Shown: positions 42,044 to 50,158, counted from the first letter of the stretch. The stretch: DNA of 64,000 bases from Streptomyces sp. G44 (GCF_016905445.1 NZ_JAFEXF010000004.1:1-64000); one strand, 5' to 3'. Notes: generated by a model not told the origin, from the letters alone. Numbers and translations are program-made.

Positions 42044-42445
42044 TCAAGGCCTGTTGTACCACTCGCACGTGCGGGCGGCGTACGCATCGCCCAGACAGAC
42101 GCCGACGGACGCCGCCCCGCCGGGCGCGTGCGCGGGAAGCACGGCACTGAACGGGTACGCCACGTCGCACTGCGTGCTGCTGCGCCAGGAGCCGAGCTCG
42201 TTGCCGGCGGCGCCGTAGGTGCTGAACCGCACGCTGTTGCAGCCGACGGACGTGAGTTTCCCGACGGCCCCGACCGACCGGTCGTACCACGTCAGGGTGC
42301 CCCGAACGGAGCTGGCTCCGAGCGTGACGTCGAAAGCCAGGCTCGGATAGGGGGCGCTCTGCGCGCCGACGGCGGCGGGAGGGCCCAGCAAGGTGCCCGC
42401 GGTCAGCACGAGGGAACCGAGGGCGGCGGCGAGATGTGTCTTCAT
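42044..42445 (-). CDS. Small secreted cysteine protein, paralogue of the gene at 42737
   Basis: The 133-residue protein has a signal peptide (MKTHLAAALGSLVLTAGTLL, cleavage after VGA near residue 28) and a beta-rich mature domain with four cysteines in SVGCNSVRF, STQCDVAYP, VGVCLGDAY and RTCEWYN. The segment VRGTLTWYDRSVGAVGKL matches YEGTASWSNRSVGIDASF of its neighbour, with later SSTxC and final Cys positions also shared. The function is unknown; an extracellular binding or inhibitor domain is possible. Confidence 0.6.
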   Translation of the reverse strand: MKTHLAAALGSLVLTAGTLLGPPAAVGAQSAPYPSLAFDVTLGASSVRGTLTWYDRSVGAVGKLTSVGCNSVRFSTYGAAGNELGSWRSSTQCDVAYPFSAVLPAHAPGGAASVGVCLGDAYAARTCEWYNRP

Positions 42446-42736
42446 GCGGTCTCCAGGGTGGGGACGACAGGGCCCGGGACGCGGTCGGGTACGGCATCAT
42501 CCGGGTGAAGCGAACAGGGCGGCGGCCCGGTCCGGCACAGTCACGGCCTGACAGGCGACCGGGCCGACGAGAGCCGCGCGCCTGACGGTCCGGGTGGGCC
42601 GACCGCGACCTTGCCGGGCGGTCCACCCAGAACACCGGCGACATCCTGGACGACCGCCGCTTCCGGCGCTGTCCCGGCCGGCACCGCCCACGTGACGCTC
42701 AGCCGACAAGCCGGCAGCACGAAGAGCGCTGCGGTG
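42446..42736. other. Gap between the two secreted paralogues
   Basis: About 290 bases with no supportable gene. It presumably holds the promoter of the gene at 42445. No repeat or hairpin stands out. Confidence 0.35.
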
Positions 42737-43186
42737 TCAGTGCAGGCCGTCTATGCAGTAGCCGGCGCGGTAGCAGGTCTGTCCGTCGAGGTAGTTCTGG
42801 TTCTCGTCGGTCATGTAGACCCAGATGTTGTCGGACCCGCCGACGACGTTCGCGGCAAGGGTGAAGTCTGCCGGTCCGGATCGATTGCACCAGGTGCTGC
42901 TGCTCTTGAAGTCCAGCGAGGTGTCGCCGGCGAACGCCCGGGCGTAGACGCGCCGGCAGTTGCTGGCCTTGAACGATGCGTCGATGCCGACCGACCGGTT
43001 GGACCAGCTGGCCGTTCCCTCGTAATAACTCGCCCCATACACAATGGAGATGGGGGCGGAAGCGGCGGCGGCACTCGCGGGTGTCGCCGCGCAGGCCATC
43101 GCGGCGACCGACGCGGCCGCGGTCACGGCCACACCCGCCTTCCTCGTGCGGCTCTTCGCCTTCGCGGGGTCTTTCCATCCCACCAT
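42737..43186 (-). CDS. Small secreted cysteine protein, paralogue of the gene at 42044
   Basis: The 149-residue protein has a basic N-region (WKDPAKAKSRTRKAG), then a signal (VAVTAAASVAAMACAATPASA). The mature domain has YYEGTASWSNRSVGIDASF, SNCRRVYAR, SSSTWCNRSG and a C-terminal CYRAGYC. Spacing of the Trp/Asn-Arg-Ser-Val-Gly motif and the cysteines matches the downstream neighbour, so the two are tandem paralogues of an unknown secreted family, probably a disulfide-bonded beta sandwich. ATG 43186 with GGGAG upstream was preferred to the earlier start at 43231. Confidence 0.62.
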   Translation of the reverse strand: MVGWKDPAKAKSRTRKAGVAVTAAASVAAMACAATPASAAAASAPISIVYGASYYEGTASWSNRSVGIDASFKASNCRRVYARAFAGDTSLDFKSSSTWCNRSGPADFTLAANVVGGSDNIWVYMTDENQNYLDGQTCYRAGYCIDGLH

Positions 43187-43339
43187 GTCGACCACTCCCA
43201 GGTTCTTCGGGTGACGGGTGCGCAACCTCACCGTCGCGCCGAGGCAGTCGCCTCAAGCCGGGCGGTGAACGCTGCTGCCGTTGTTCGGTGACACGACTCC
43301 ACCACGCGGGAACCTCGCGCCGGAAAGCATTCGAGCCCG

Positions 43340-43368
43340 TTCAAATCCAACGCGACGACTGCTAGCGT
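43340..43368 (+). promoter_or_regulatory. Promoter of a leaderless transcript
   Basis: TTCAAA (43340-43345), a 17-bp spacer and TAGCGT (43363-43368) form a promoter whose predicted start, seven bases after the -10, coincides with the GTG at 43376. No ribosome-binding site is present before this GTG, consistent with leaderless translation. Confidence 0.6.
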
Positions 43369-43375
43369 CAAGACG

Positions 43376-44359
43376 GTGCTCACCCTGCGTGTAGACGCCA
43401 CCACCATGGCCAGGACACGGTTGGCCCCGTCCCCTGCCTCGGAATCCATGGCGTGGCTGAGACTCGCCGCATCGTCGGGGCGGCACCCGGTCTTCGGAGA
43501 TCCTGGTCCGCTCGCCCGCGCGTCACTCGCCCACCCGGATGTCGCCCTGCTCGCCGACCTGTTGCCGCGGAACGGCGACACCTACCGGCCCGACCTGCTC
43601 ACCCCGCAGCCCGGAACGGACGCGTCGCACCGCGACCTGATCGACGAGCAGATCGCGCAGATCGAGGCCGCAGCGCAGGACGACCTCGAAACCCAGGTCC
43701 TCGCCCTCACCCGGACCCACTGGAACAGGCCGCTGCCGGCCACCACCCGCCGGATCGCGGAGTCGGGGCGGATGCAGCGGCATCTCGCCAACGGCCTCGC
43801 CCGGTTCTGGCGCGATACGCTGGCCGAGGGCTGGCCCCGACTCCGCTCGATCATTCATCAGGACATCGCCCACCGCGCGGGCGTCATCGCCACCCACGGC
43901 GTCGGCCGGATGCTGGGAGCACTCCACCCCGACATGACGTGGGCAGGCGACGCGATCACCCTGGCCAAGCCGTGGGACGCCGACGCCGATGCCACCGGCC
44001 GGGACCTGGTCCTGGTTCCCGGCGTGCTCACCTGGCCCGATGTCATCATCCAGGTCGACACCCCGGGGCAGTTCGTCTTCTACCACCCCGCCCAGCGGAT
44101 CGGGGCCGACCGGGATCGCGGGTCCGGCAGGATCGCGCACGTGGTCGGCAACGCGCGCGCCACCTTGCTGGCGGACCTCGCGACCGCCCGGTCCACCGCG
44201 GAACTCGCCGCCCGGACCGGATACGCCCCGGGCACCGTCTCCTACCACCTCGGCGCCCTGCACCGCGCACGCCTGGTCACCAAGGTCAGAGACGGCCGCC
44301 ACGTCCTGTACCAGCGGACCGCGCACGCGGCACGTCTGCTGGAAGAGGCCCGCAGCTAG
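43376..44359 (+). CDS. ArsR-type winged-helix transcriptional regulator with large N-terminal domain
   Basis: The 327-residue protein has residues about 1-240 as an N-terminal domain (MLTLRVDATTMARTRLAPSP; DVIIQVDTPGQFVFYHP) like that of Streptomyces DUF5937/ArsR proteins. Residues 250-325 form a winged helix (ATLLADLATARSTAELAART, YAPGTVSYHLGALHRARLVT, DGRHVLYQRTAHA). No metal-binding Cys motif is seen. It probably senses a small molecule. It is divergent from the secreted paralogues and lies just before the fulvocin-like gene, so either may be its target. Confidence 0.8.
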   Translation: MLTLRVDATTMARTRLAPSPASESMAWLRLAASSGRHPVFGDPGPLARASLAHPDVALLADLLPRNGDTYRPDLLTPQPGTDASHRDLIDEQIAQIEAAAQDDLETQVLALTRTHWNRPLPATTRRIAESGRMQRHLANGLARFWRDTLAEGWPRLRSIIHQDIAHRAGVIATHGVGRMLGALHPDMTWAGDAITLAKPWDADADATGRDLVLVPGVLTWPDVIIQVDTPGQFVFYHPAQRIGADRDRGSGRIAHVVGNARATLLADLATARSTAELAARTGYAPGTVSYHLGALHRARLVTKVRDGRHVLYQRTAHAARLLEEARS

Positions 44360-44664
44360 CACCGTGACCGCGGATGCGTCGAGGAGCGCGCCGGACTGCG
44401 CCCCGACAGACGGGCCCATCGCGGTACTTTTCACTCTCGGCCTCGTCAGGCATGCGGGTGCGGCAGCCATGTCAACTCCCCTACACGGACGCCCCGTTAG
44501 CCTCCACGACCACACGCCGCACTTCTCACCGAAAACGATTGACACTCCCCGGCACCCCGGAGAAGGCTTTCTCCTCAGGTGTCTCCGAACAGCGGGGTGC
44601 CGAAAAGCCGCGCACCGGACAGACGCCACCGACCGGGTCGTCACGCGAACGTGGGGAGAAGTTC
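44360..44664 (+). promoter_or_regulatory. Upstream region of the fulvocin-like gene
   Basis: Nothing codes convincingly here. TTGACA at about 44539 could be a -35, but the nearest plausible -10 is at poor spacing. A GGGGAGAAG site near 44652-44660 serves the ATG at 44665. Confidence 0.35.
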
Positions 44665-45594
44665 ATGAGCGAGTGGATTCTGGCATTCGACGCCGACTGC
44701 CGGTTCTGCGAAGAAGTCGTCGACCGGGTGCGGGCGTGCGTCGGGGGAAGGCTGACCACGGCGGGCCTCACCGAACCCAGGATCCGTGCGCTGCGCGCGC
44801 AGGCCCTGGGGGACGCGGCCGTGTGGGCCCCGACCCTGCTGGCCGTCGACGGCGAACAGGTACGGGCCTGGACCGGTAGCGCGCTGTCCCTGCGCCTGGC
44901 ACGGCTGCTGGGACCGGCCGACTCGCTGCGCGTGGTGCGCGCGCTGCGCGGCCTGGACGCGCTGCGGTCACCGGGCCGCAGGGGAATCCTCAAGGCCGTG
45001 CCGGGGCTGGCCCTGGGCACGTTCCTGGTAACCGGCGGCCTGGCCACCTCACCCGCGCAAGCGGCCTCCCGCGCCAAGGGCAGCAAGGCCTCGCGCTGGG
45101 TGCGGGCCAACCCCGGCCGACTGCCCACCGGCTACGCCGAGTTCGTCACCTATCCCGCGGACTACCGGCGCGCCGTCTACGCAGCGCTGTCCGCCCCGGC
45201 CCGGAGCGATCTGTGGGTGGCGCACTTCGCGCACTACCGCAAGACACACCCGGGACTGTCGGCCGGGCAGTCCGCCGTCCTGGACGACGCCACGCGGCTG
45301 GCACCGCAGATCATCGCGGGACGCGGGAAGAAGACAGCCGCCGATGATCTGGAGAGGGCGGTCGTGTCGGCGTTCGGCGCAAGCGGCGCTCGCGCGGTCC
45401 TGCGGACACTCGGGCCCGCCGACCCGCCCGGCACGGCACCGCGCCAAGACGCCGGCGTCCAGGCCCCGGACTGCAACTCCCGCTGCGGGACGGGCACCGG
45501 CAGCTGCTCCTCGGTGTGCTACGTCGGGTGCAACTGGACAGACTTCGGCTGCGGCCCCCTATGGCTGGCCCCTTGCAGCGGCCTCTGCAACTGA
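44665..45594 (+). CDS. Fulvocin C-like cysteine-rich peptide precursor fused to a DCC thiol oxidoreductase domain
   Basis: The 309-residue protein has three parts. Residues 1-95 resemble DCC/DUF393 thiol-disulfide oxidoreductases with Cys12-x-x-Cys15 (FDADCRFC). Residues 103-133 look like an internal export signal: GRRGILK, a hydrophobic stretch and SPAQAA, similar to a Tat signal. The rest is a helical spacer ending in a 40-residue tail (270-309) with eight cysteines, including GCGPLWLAPCSGLC. Fulvocin C of Myxococcus is a 45-residue bacteriocin with eight half-cystines. I infer a precursor whose N-terminal domain may assist folding or stay inside the cell. Bacteriocin activity is unproven. 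Confidence 0.72.
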   Translation: MSEWILAFDADCRFCEEVVDRVRACVGGRLTTAGLTEPRIRALRAQALGDAAVWAPTLLAVDGEQVRAWTGSALSLRLARLLGPADSLRVVRALRGLDALRSPGRRGILKAVPGLALGTFLVTGGLATSPAQAASRAKGSKASRWVRANPGRLPTGYAEFVTYPADYRRAVYAALSAPARSDLWVAHFAHYRKTHPGLSAGQSAVLDDATRLAPQIIAGRGKKTAADDLERAVVSAFGASGARAVLRTLGPADPPGTAPRQDAGVQAPDCNSRCGTGTGSCSSVCYVGCNWTDFGCGPLWLAPCSGLCN

Positions 45595-45746
45595 GAAGGG
45601 TCCAGGCAGCCCCCCGGTGCCGCGCCGCTCGCAGGTCTCACGGTCGAAGGGTGGCGTCGGTGCAGGCGGGGGCATCACGGGCGGGCATCGGCGGCGAGGT
45701 GGATCGCGTCGAGCAACCGAACCCGCCTGGCCGCCCCGCGCCCCGC

Positions 45747-46292
45747 CTAGCCGTTCTTGAGCTGCCCGGTGGAGGGCACCTTGTCCTTGACCTCCGCGCC
45801 CGCGCCCTTGCCCGCGTCCTTCACGGAGTTGATGACGCCGTCGAAGGAGTTCACGACCGAGTCCGTCGACTCGCCCTTGCGGAGCTTGGCGGGCAGGTCC
45901 TTCAGGGCGTCGATGCCGGCGGTCAGAGGCGCCACCGCCTTGGCGAGGGCCGGGTCGCCCTGCGCGTTCTTCGTGGCCGCCTTCAGCCTGTTGTACGTGA
46001 ACGCGCCCGCGAGGCCCGCCTTGATCAGGGCCGTCGTCCGGCCGTTCGCGCCCTTCTTGAACTTGCCCGCGCGGAAGGGCTTCACGATCCACTGGTACGT
46101 GGCGCCCGCGGCGAGCCCCGCGTTGGCGACGAAGCGGGTCTTGGCGAACTTCTGCCTCTCGGCGGTGCTGGTGCCGGACGGCGTCGCCGCGGAGTCCTTG
46201 TCGTCGCTGCCGCAGGCCGTCGCCCCGGCGAGCAGCGTGCAGCACAGGGTGAGGGAGACTCCGGCGCGGCGGACGGATACGGGGGTGGGCAC
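45747..46292 (-). CDS. Putative lipoprotein of unknown function
   Basis: The 181-residue protein has a signal (VRRAGVSLTLCCTLLAGATAC) whose last Cys, in an Ala-Thr-Ala-Cys context, may be lipidated. A Ser/Thr-rich spacer is followed by a helical domain (FVANAGLAAGATYQWIVKPF; AGLAGAFTYNRLKAATKNAQ; LTAGIDALKDLPAKLRKGE). No family was recognised. The start is GTG 46292 with a GGAGG site. It is convergent with the fulvocin-like gene and divergent from the small membrane protein at 46410. Confidence 0.65.
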   Translation of the reverse strand: MPTPVSVRRAGVSLTLCCTLLAGATACGSDDKDSAATPSGTSTAERQKFAKTRFVANAGLAAGATYQWIVKPFRAGKFKKGANGRTTALIKAGLAGAFTYNRLKAATKNAQGDPALAKAVAPLTAGIDALKDLPAKLRKGESTDSVVNSFDGVINSVKDAGKGAGAEVKDKVPSTGQLKNG

Positions 46293-46409
46293 GGCAGCGG
46301 CCTCCAGAGGTGAGCGGTCCTCCCCGCAGCCTCGCCCCGGCCGCCGGGGGCCGCCACCGGGGCGGGCCCGTACGGGTTTCGAGGGGCGCGAACCCGGTAC
46401 CCGGCCGCC

Positions 46410-46703
46410 ATGTCCCCAGGTCGACGCACACGCGGCAGCAGCGCAGCGCAGATCATCGTGGTCATCGCGGATGTCATGGCCCTGATCCTCGGGCTATGGA
46501 TCCTGATGTACCTCCTGGACGCCAATCGCGCCAACGACCTCGTCCAGTTCGTCCATGACGTGGCCCGTTGGCTCGCGGGGTGGTCCCATGACCTGTTCAC
46601 CTTCGACGAGGCATGGGCGAGGGTCGTCGCGGGCTACGGCCTCGCGGCGGTCGTGTACCTGCTGGTCGGCCACGCGGTCGCGGGCCGGCTGCGCCGGTAC
46701 TGA
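46410..46703 (+). CDS. Small membrane protein, two helices
   Basis: The 97-residue protein has a first helix IIVVIADVMALILGLWILMYLL, then a charged/aromatic loop (HDVARWLAGWSHDLFTFDEA), then YGLAAVVYLLVGHAVAGRL. No family with a known role was recognised. The stop is 24 bases before the convergent 360-residue gene, with a long hairpin in between and into that gene. Confidence 0.6.
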   Translation: MSPGRRTRGSSAAQIIVVIADVMALILGLWILMYLLDANRANDLVQFVHDVARWLAGWSHDLFTFDEAWARVVAGYGLAAVVYLLVGHAVAGRLRRY

Positions 46704-46727
46704 GACACTCGCCCGTACCCGGCTCCG

Positions 46728-47810
46728 CTACCGCGGGGCCTCGCAGCACTCCGGTGCGAGGCCCCGCGGCAGGCGGTCGCCGGAGAAGACCGCGCAGGTC
46801 GCCTCGTCGCCGCCGAGGGCCGCCACCGCCAGGAGGAGGGAGCCCGCCGTCCAGGTGGTCAGCTCCTCGGGCCAGATCGCCTTGTCCTCGAAAACGTAGC
46901 CCGTCCAGTACAGACCGCTCCCCGGATCCCGCAGGTGCTGGATGGACTGGAGTATCTCCAGGGCGCGGTCGGACTCCCCGACCATCCACAGGGCGAGGGC
47001 CAGTTCGGCGCTCTCGCCGCCGGTGACCCAGGGGTTCGGGAGGACGCAGCGCACGCCGAGGCCCGGCACCACGAAGCGGTCCCAGCCCTCCTCGATGCGC
47101 GCCTTGGCCTCCTCGCCGCTCAGCGCGCCGCCGAGCACGGGGTAGTACCAGTCCATCGAGTAGCGGCCCTTGTCGAGGAACCGCTCGGGGTGGCGGCGGA
47201 TCGCGTGCGCGAGGGCGCCGGCCGCCAGCTCCCAGTCGGGCTGCGGCTCCTCGCGCTGCTCGGCGACGGCGAGGGCGCAGCGCAGCGCCTGGTGGATCGA
47301 GGAGCAGCCGGTGAGCAGCGCGTCGGTGACGGGGGTGCCGTCGGCCTCCCGCTTCCAGCCGATCTGCCCGCCGGGCTGCTGGAGCCCGAGGACGAACTCG
47401 ACGGCGGCGAACACGGCGGGCCACATGCGGTCCAGGAACGCCTCGTCACCGGTGGCGAGGTAGTGGTGCCAGACGCCGACCGCGAGGTACGCGCAGAAGT
47501 TGGTCTCGCGGCTCCGGTCGGTGACGTCGTGCGGGTCGCCGTCGGCGTACGCGGCGTACCAGGAGCCGTCCGGGTTCTGGTGGCGGGCCAGCCAGTCGTA
47601 GGCGCGCCCGGCGGCGGCGTGCTCGCCGGCGGCGTCCAGGGCCATGGCGGCCTCGGTGTGGTCCCACGGGTCGAGGTGGTGTCCGCGGAACCACGGGATG
47701 GCGCCGTCCTCCCGCTGGACGGCGAGGATGCCGCGTACCGTCGCCGTCGCCTGATCGGCCGTCAGGACGCCGGGCAGGACGAGGTGTTCGGTCCGCTCCG
47801 GGCTCGTCAC
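46728..47810 (-). CDS. Prenyltransferase/squalene-oxidase-repeat-like alpha barrel protein
   Basis: The 360-residue protein is built of alpha-hairpin repeats typical of alpha6-alpha6 barrels (DGAIPWFRGHHLDPWDHTEA; AYDWLARHQNPDGSWYAAY; VEFVLGLQQPGGQIGW; GSGLYWTGYVFEDKAIWPEE). It may be a glycosidase-like or cyclase-like catalyst or a binding scaffold; no DxDD or prenyltransferase site is evident. GTG 47810 overlaps the methyltransferase stop by four bases, so it is the third gene of a coupled glycosyltransferase-methyltransferase-barrel operon. Confidence 0.75.
   Translation of the reverse strand: MTSPERTEHLVLPGVLTADQATATVRGILAVQREDGAIPWFRGHHLDPWDHTEAAMALDAAGEHAAAGRAYDWLARHQNPDGSWYAAYADGDPHDVTDRSRETNFCAYLAVGVWHHYLATGDEAFLDRMWPAVFAAVEFVLGLQQPGGQIGWKREADGTPVTDALLTGCSSIHQALRCALAVAEQREEPQPDWELAAGALAHAIRRHPERFLDKGRYSMDWYYPVLGGALSGEEAKARIEEGWDRFVVPGLGVRCVLPNPWVTGGESAELALALWMVGESDRALEILQSIQHLRDPGSGLYWTGYVFEDKAIWPEELTTWTAGSLLLAVAALGGDEATCAVFSGDRLPRGLAPECCEAPR
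46731..46769. terminator. Long perfect hairpin overlapping the 3' end of the barrel gene
   Basis: CCGCGGGGCCTCGCA (46731-46745) pairs perfectly with TGCGAGGCCCCGCGG (46755-46769), with a 9-nt loop. It lies inside the last codons of the minus-strand gene and just past the plus-strand stop at 46703. It can serve as terminator for both. Confidence 0.8.
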
Positions 47811-48565
47811 TTGGCGGCCGCCGCGGTGTCGGTGCCGGCCGCTGTCTTCGGCAGGTGCGGCTTGGTCGCGTACGCCACGAAGCTCTTGCCGACGACGGGG
47901 TTGAGCAGCCGCTCGGCGACGCGCGTGGCGAGGGGCTTCTTCATGATGTCCCAGACCAGCAGCTTGTGGTACGCCCGCACGGGCAGCGCCTTGTCGTTGT
48001 CGACGCCGAACGCGCACTTCAGCCACCAGTAGGGGGAGTGCAGCGCGTGCGCGTGGTGCGTGCCGTACGGCTTGAGGCCCGCCTCCCGCATCCTGGCGAG
48101 GAGTTCGTCGGCCTTGTAGATGCGGATGTGGCCGCCCTCGACCTCGTGGTACGCGTCGCTGAGCGCCCAGCAGACCTTCTCGGGGCCGTAGCGCGGGACG
48201 GTGACGGCGATGCGGCCGCCCGGCTTGAGGACGCGGACCATCTCGGCGAGGACGCCCTTGTCGTCGGGGATGTGCTCCATGACCTCGGAGATGATCACGA
48301 CGTCGAACGAGGCGTCGGGGAAGGGGAGGTTGAGCGCGTCCCCCTCCATCGCGGTGGCCGTCGCGCCCGCCGGGGCCTCGCCCGCCTCCTTCATCGCGGC
48401 GAACCACTTGGCGACCTCGCGGATCTCCTCGGCGTTCTGGTCGAGGGCCACCACCCGCGCGCCGCGCCGGTAGCACTCGAAGGCGTGCCGGCCCGCGCCG
48501 CACCCCAGATCGAGGACGCGGTCGCCCGCGGCGAGCGGGAAGCGGGTGAAGTCGACGGTCAGCAT
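47807..48565 (-). CDS. Class I SAM-dependent methyltransferase
   Basis: The 252-residue enzyme has motif I DRVLDLGCGAGRHAFE, acidic motif II ARVVALDQNAEEI, motif IV SFDVVIISEVMEHI and VRVLKPGGRIAVTVPR, the Methyltransf_11 pattern. A C-terminal aromatic segment (HSPYWWLKCAFG) suggests a hydrophobic substrate. The ATG shares one base with the glycosyltransferase stop (TGATG) and the stop overlaps the barrel gene, so the three proteins are probably made together and modify one glycosylated product of unknown nature. Confidence 0.87.
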   Translation of the reverse strand: MLTVDFTRFPLAAGDRVLDLGCGAGRHAFECYRRGARVVALDQNAEEIREVAKWFAAMKEAGEAPAGATATAMEGDALNLPFPDASFDVVIISEVMEHIPDDKGVLAEMVRVLKPGGRIAVTVPRYGPEKVCWALSDAYHEVEGGHIRIYKADELLARMREAGLKPYGTHHAHALHSPYWWLKCAFGVDNDKALPVRAYHKLLVWDIMKKPLATRVAERLLNPVVGKSFVAYATKPHLPKTAAGTDTAAAAK

Positions 48566-49932
48566 CAGCGATGGCTCCCGGAGTGCGTCGGGGTGGGGGC
48601 CGCGGTGCGGCGGGGGTTCGTGGCGGCGGAGCGGCGGATGGCGTCGCGGTAGCGGTCGGCCGTTCCCTTGGCGGCCTGCGCCCAGGTGAACTTCCGCAGG
48701 ACGCGCTCGCGGCCCGCGTGGCCGAGGCGGGCGCGCAGCTCGCGGTCGCCGAGGAGCCGGTTCAGGGCGGCGGCCAGCGCGCCCGCGTCGCCCGGCGGCA
48801 CCGCGAGGCAGGTCTCGCCGTCGGGGCCCGCGACCTCCGGGATCGCGCCGCCGGTGGTCGCGACGAGGGGCGTGCCGGTCGCCATGGCCTCGGCCGCGGG
48901 GAGGGAGAACCCCTCGTACAGCGAAGGGACGCAGGCGACCTGCGCGGAGCGGACGAGGTCGACCAGTTCGGCGTCGGTGATGCCCTTGACGAACTCGACG
49001 GAGCCCGCGAGGCCGTACCGCTCGATGGCCTGGGCGACGGGCCCGTCCTCGGCGCGCTTGCCGACGACGACGAGGTGGGCGCCGGGATGCTCGGCGCGGA
49101 CCTTGGCGAGCGCCTCGACGAGGTGCACAAGGCCCTTGAGCGGGACGTCGGCGCTGGAGGTCGTCACGATGCGGCCCGGCACCTCGGGCACGGCCGGGTC
49201 GGGCGAGAAGAGGCCGGTGTCGGCGCCGATGTGGATGACGTCGACGCGGTCCTCGCGCACCCCGAGGTGGTCGATGATCTCCTGGCGGGAGGAGCCGGAG
49301 ACGGTGAGGATGGACGGGAGGCGGCGGGCGACGCGCTTCTGCATGCGGGTGAAGGCGTACCAGCGGCGGACGGACAGGCGGCGTTTGAGGTCGGGCGCGG
49401 CGTCCAGCTCCAGCTGCCGGTCGACGGTGATGGGGTGGTGGATCGTGGTGACCAGGGGCGCGCCGAGGTCGCCCAACAGGCCGTAGCCGAGGGTCTGGTT
49501 GTCGTGCACGACGTCGAAGTCGCCGCGCCGGGCGCGCAGGTGGCGCCGGGCCCGCAGGCTGAACGTGGCGGGTTCGGGGAAGCCGCCGGTCCACATGGTC
49601 GCCACTTCGAGGGCGTCGATCCAGTCGCGGTACTCGTCGCGCCCGGGCGTGCGGAAGGGGTCCGGGGAGCGGTAGAGGTCCAGGCTCGGCAGTTCGGTGA
49701 GCCGGAGGCCCTCCAGGCCCTCGCCCTCGTCGAGGACGGGGTAGGGCTGCGCGCCGATGACTTCGACGCTGTGGCCGAGCCGGGCCAGTTCGCGCGAGAG
49801 ATGGCGTACGTAGACGCCCTGGCCCCCGCAGAACGGGTTCCCCTTGTACGTGAGGAGGGCGATGCGCAGCGGTCGGTCGCCGTCGGCGTCGGCGCCCTTG
49901 CGGGGGCTCGCCTCCATGGCCTCAGCGGTCAC
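48565..49932 (-). CDS. Family 4 glycosyltransferase (GT-B)
   Basis: The 455-residue enzyme has an N-terminal Rossmann half with LLTYKGNPFCGGQGVYVRHLSREL. The C-terminal half has SSADVPLKGLVHLVEAL, LVVVGKR and the EX7E-type donor motif (PSLYEGFSLPAAEAMATGTP, then VATTGGAIPEV). It transfers a sugar from a nucleotide donor, probably to a lipid-linked or wall acceptor at the inner membrane face. GTG 49932 is taken as start; ATG 49917 is an alternative. It is the first gene of the coupled operon and divergent from kstR across a KstR operator. Confidence 0.88.
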   Translation of the reverse strand: MTAEAMEASPRKGADADGDRPLRIALLTYKGNPFCGGQGVYVRHLSRELARLGHSVEVIGAQPYPVLDEGEGLEGLRLTELPSLDLYRSPDPFRTPGRDEYRDWIDALEVATMWTGGFPEPATFSLRARRHLRARRGDFDVVHDNQTLGYGLLGDLGAPLVTTIHHPITVDRQLELDAAPDLKRRLSVRRWYAFTRMQKRVARRLPSILTVSGSSRQEIIDHLGVREDRVDVIHIGADTGLFSPDPAVPEVPGRIVTTSSADVPLKGLVHLVEALAKVRAEHPGAHLVVVGKRAEDGPVAQAIERYGLAGSVEFVKGITDAELVDLVRSAQVACVPSLYEGFSLPAAEAMATGTPLVATTGGAIPEVAGPDGETCLAVPPGDAGALAAALNRLLGDRELRARLGHAGRERVLRKFTWAQAAKGTADRYRDAIRRSAATNPRRTAAPTPTHSGSHR

Positions 49933-49986
49933 TCTCGGCCCCCTTCTCCGTGCAGTTGTCCGCGAGGTTACGCCGGGACGGTAACC

Positions 49987-50000
49987 TAGAACAAGTTTCA
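49987..50000. promoter_or_regulatory. KstR operator between the glycosyltransferase operon and kstR
   Basis: TAGAACAAGTTTCA matches TnnAACnnGTTnnA. Its position, 55 bases from the glycosyltransferase start and 159 from kstR, suits autoregulation and possibly control of the divergent operon. Confidence 0.8.
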
Positions 50001-50004
50001 GACT

Positions 50005-50037
50005 TGATCGCCGAGTGATCGCTGAGTGATCGCCGAA
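50005..50037 (+). repeat. Three tandem 11-bp repeats beside the KstR operator
   Basis: TGATCGCCGAG, TGATCGCTGAG and TGATCGCCGAA follow one another from 50005, each one helical turn long, five bases beyond the operator. They may be binding sites on one DNA face or a chance slippage product. Confidence 0.7.
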
Positions 50038-50158
50038 CGCGCTCTGAATCTACCGGCAGGTAGGCGAGCTGTAAGGCTCGGATCAGGTGATTCGCGCCAC
50101 GACATGCTCCCTGCCATGCTGTGCGATCTCGGGAGGCGATTTCCAAAGGGGCATCGAC

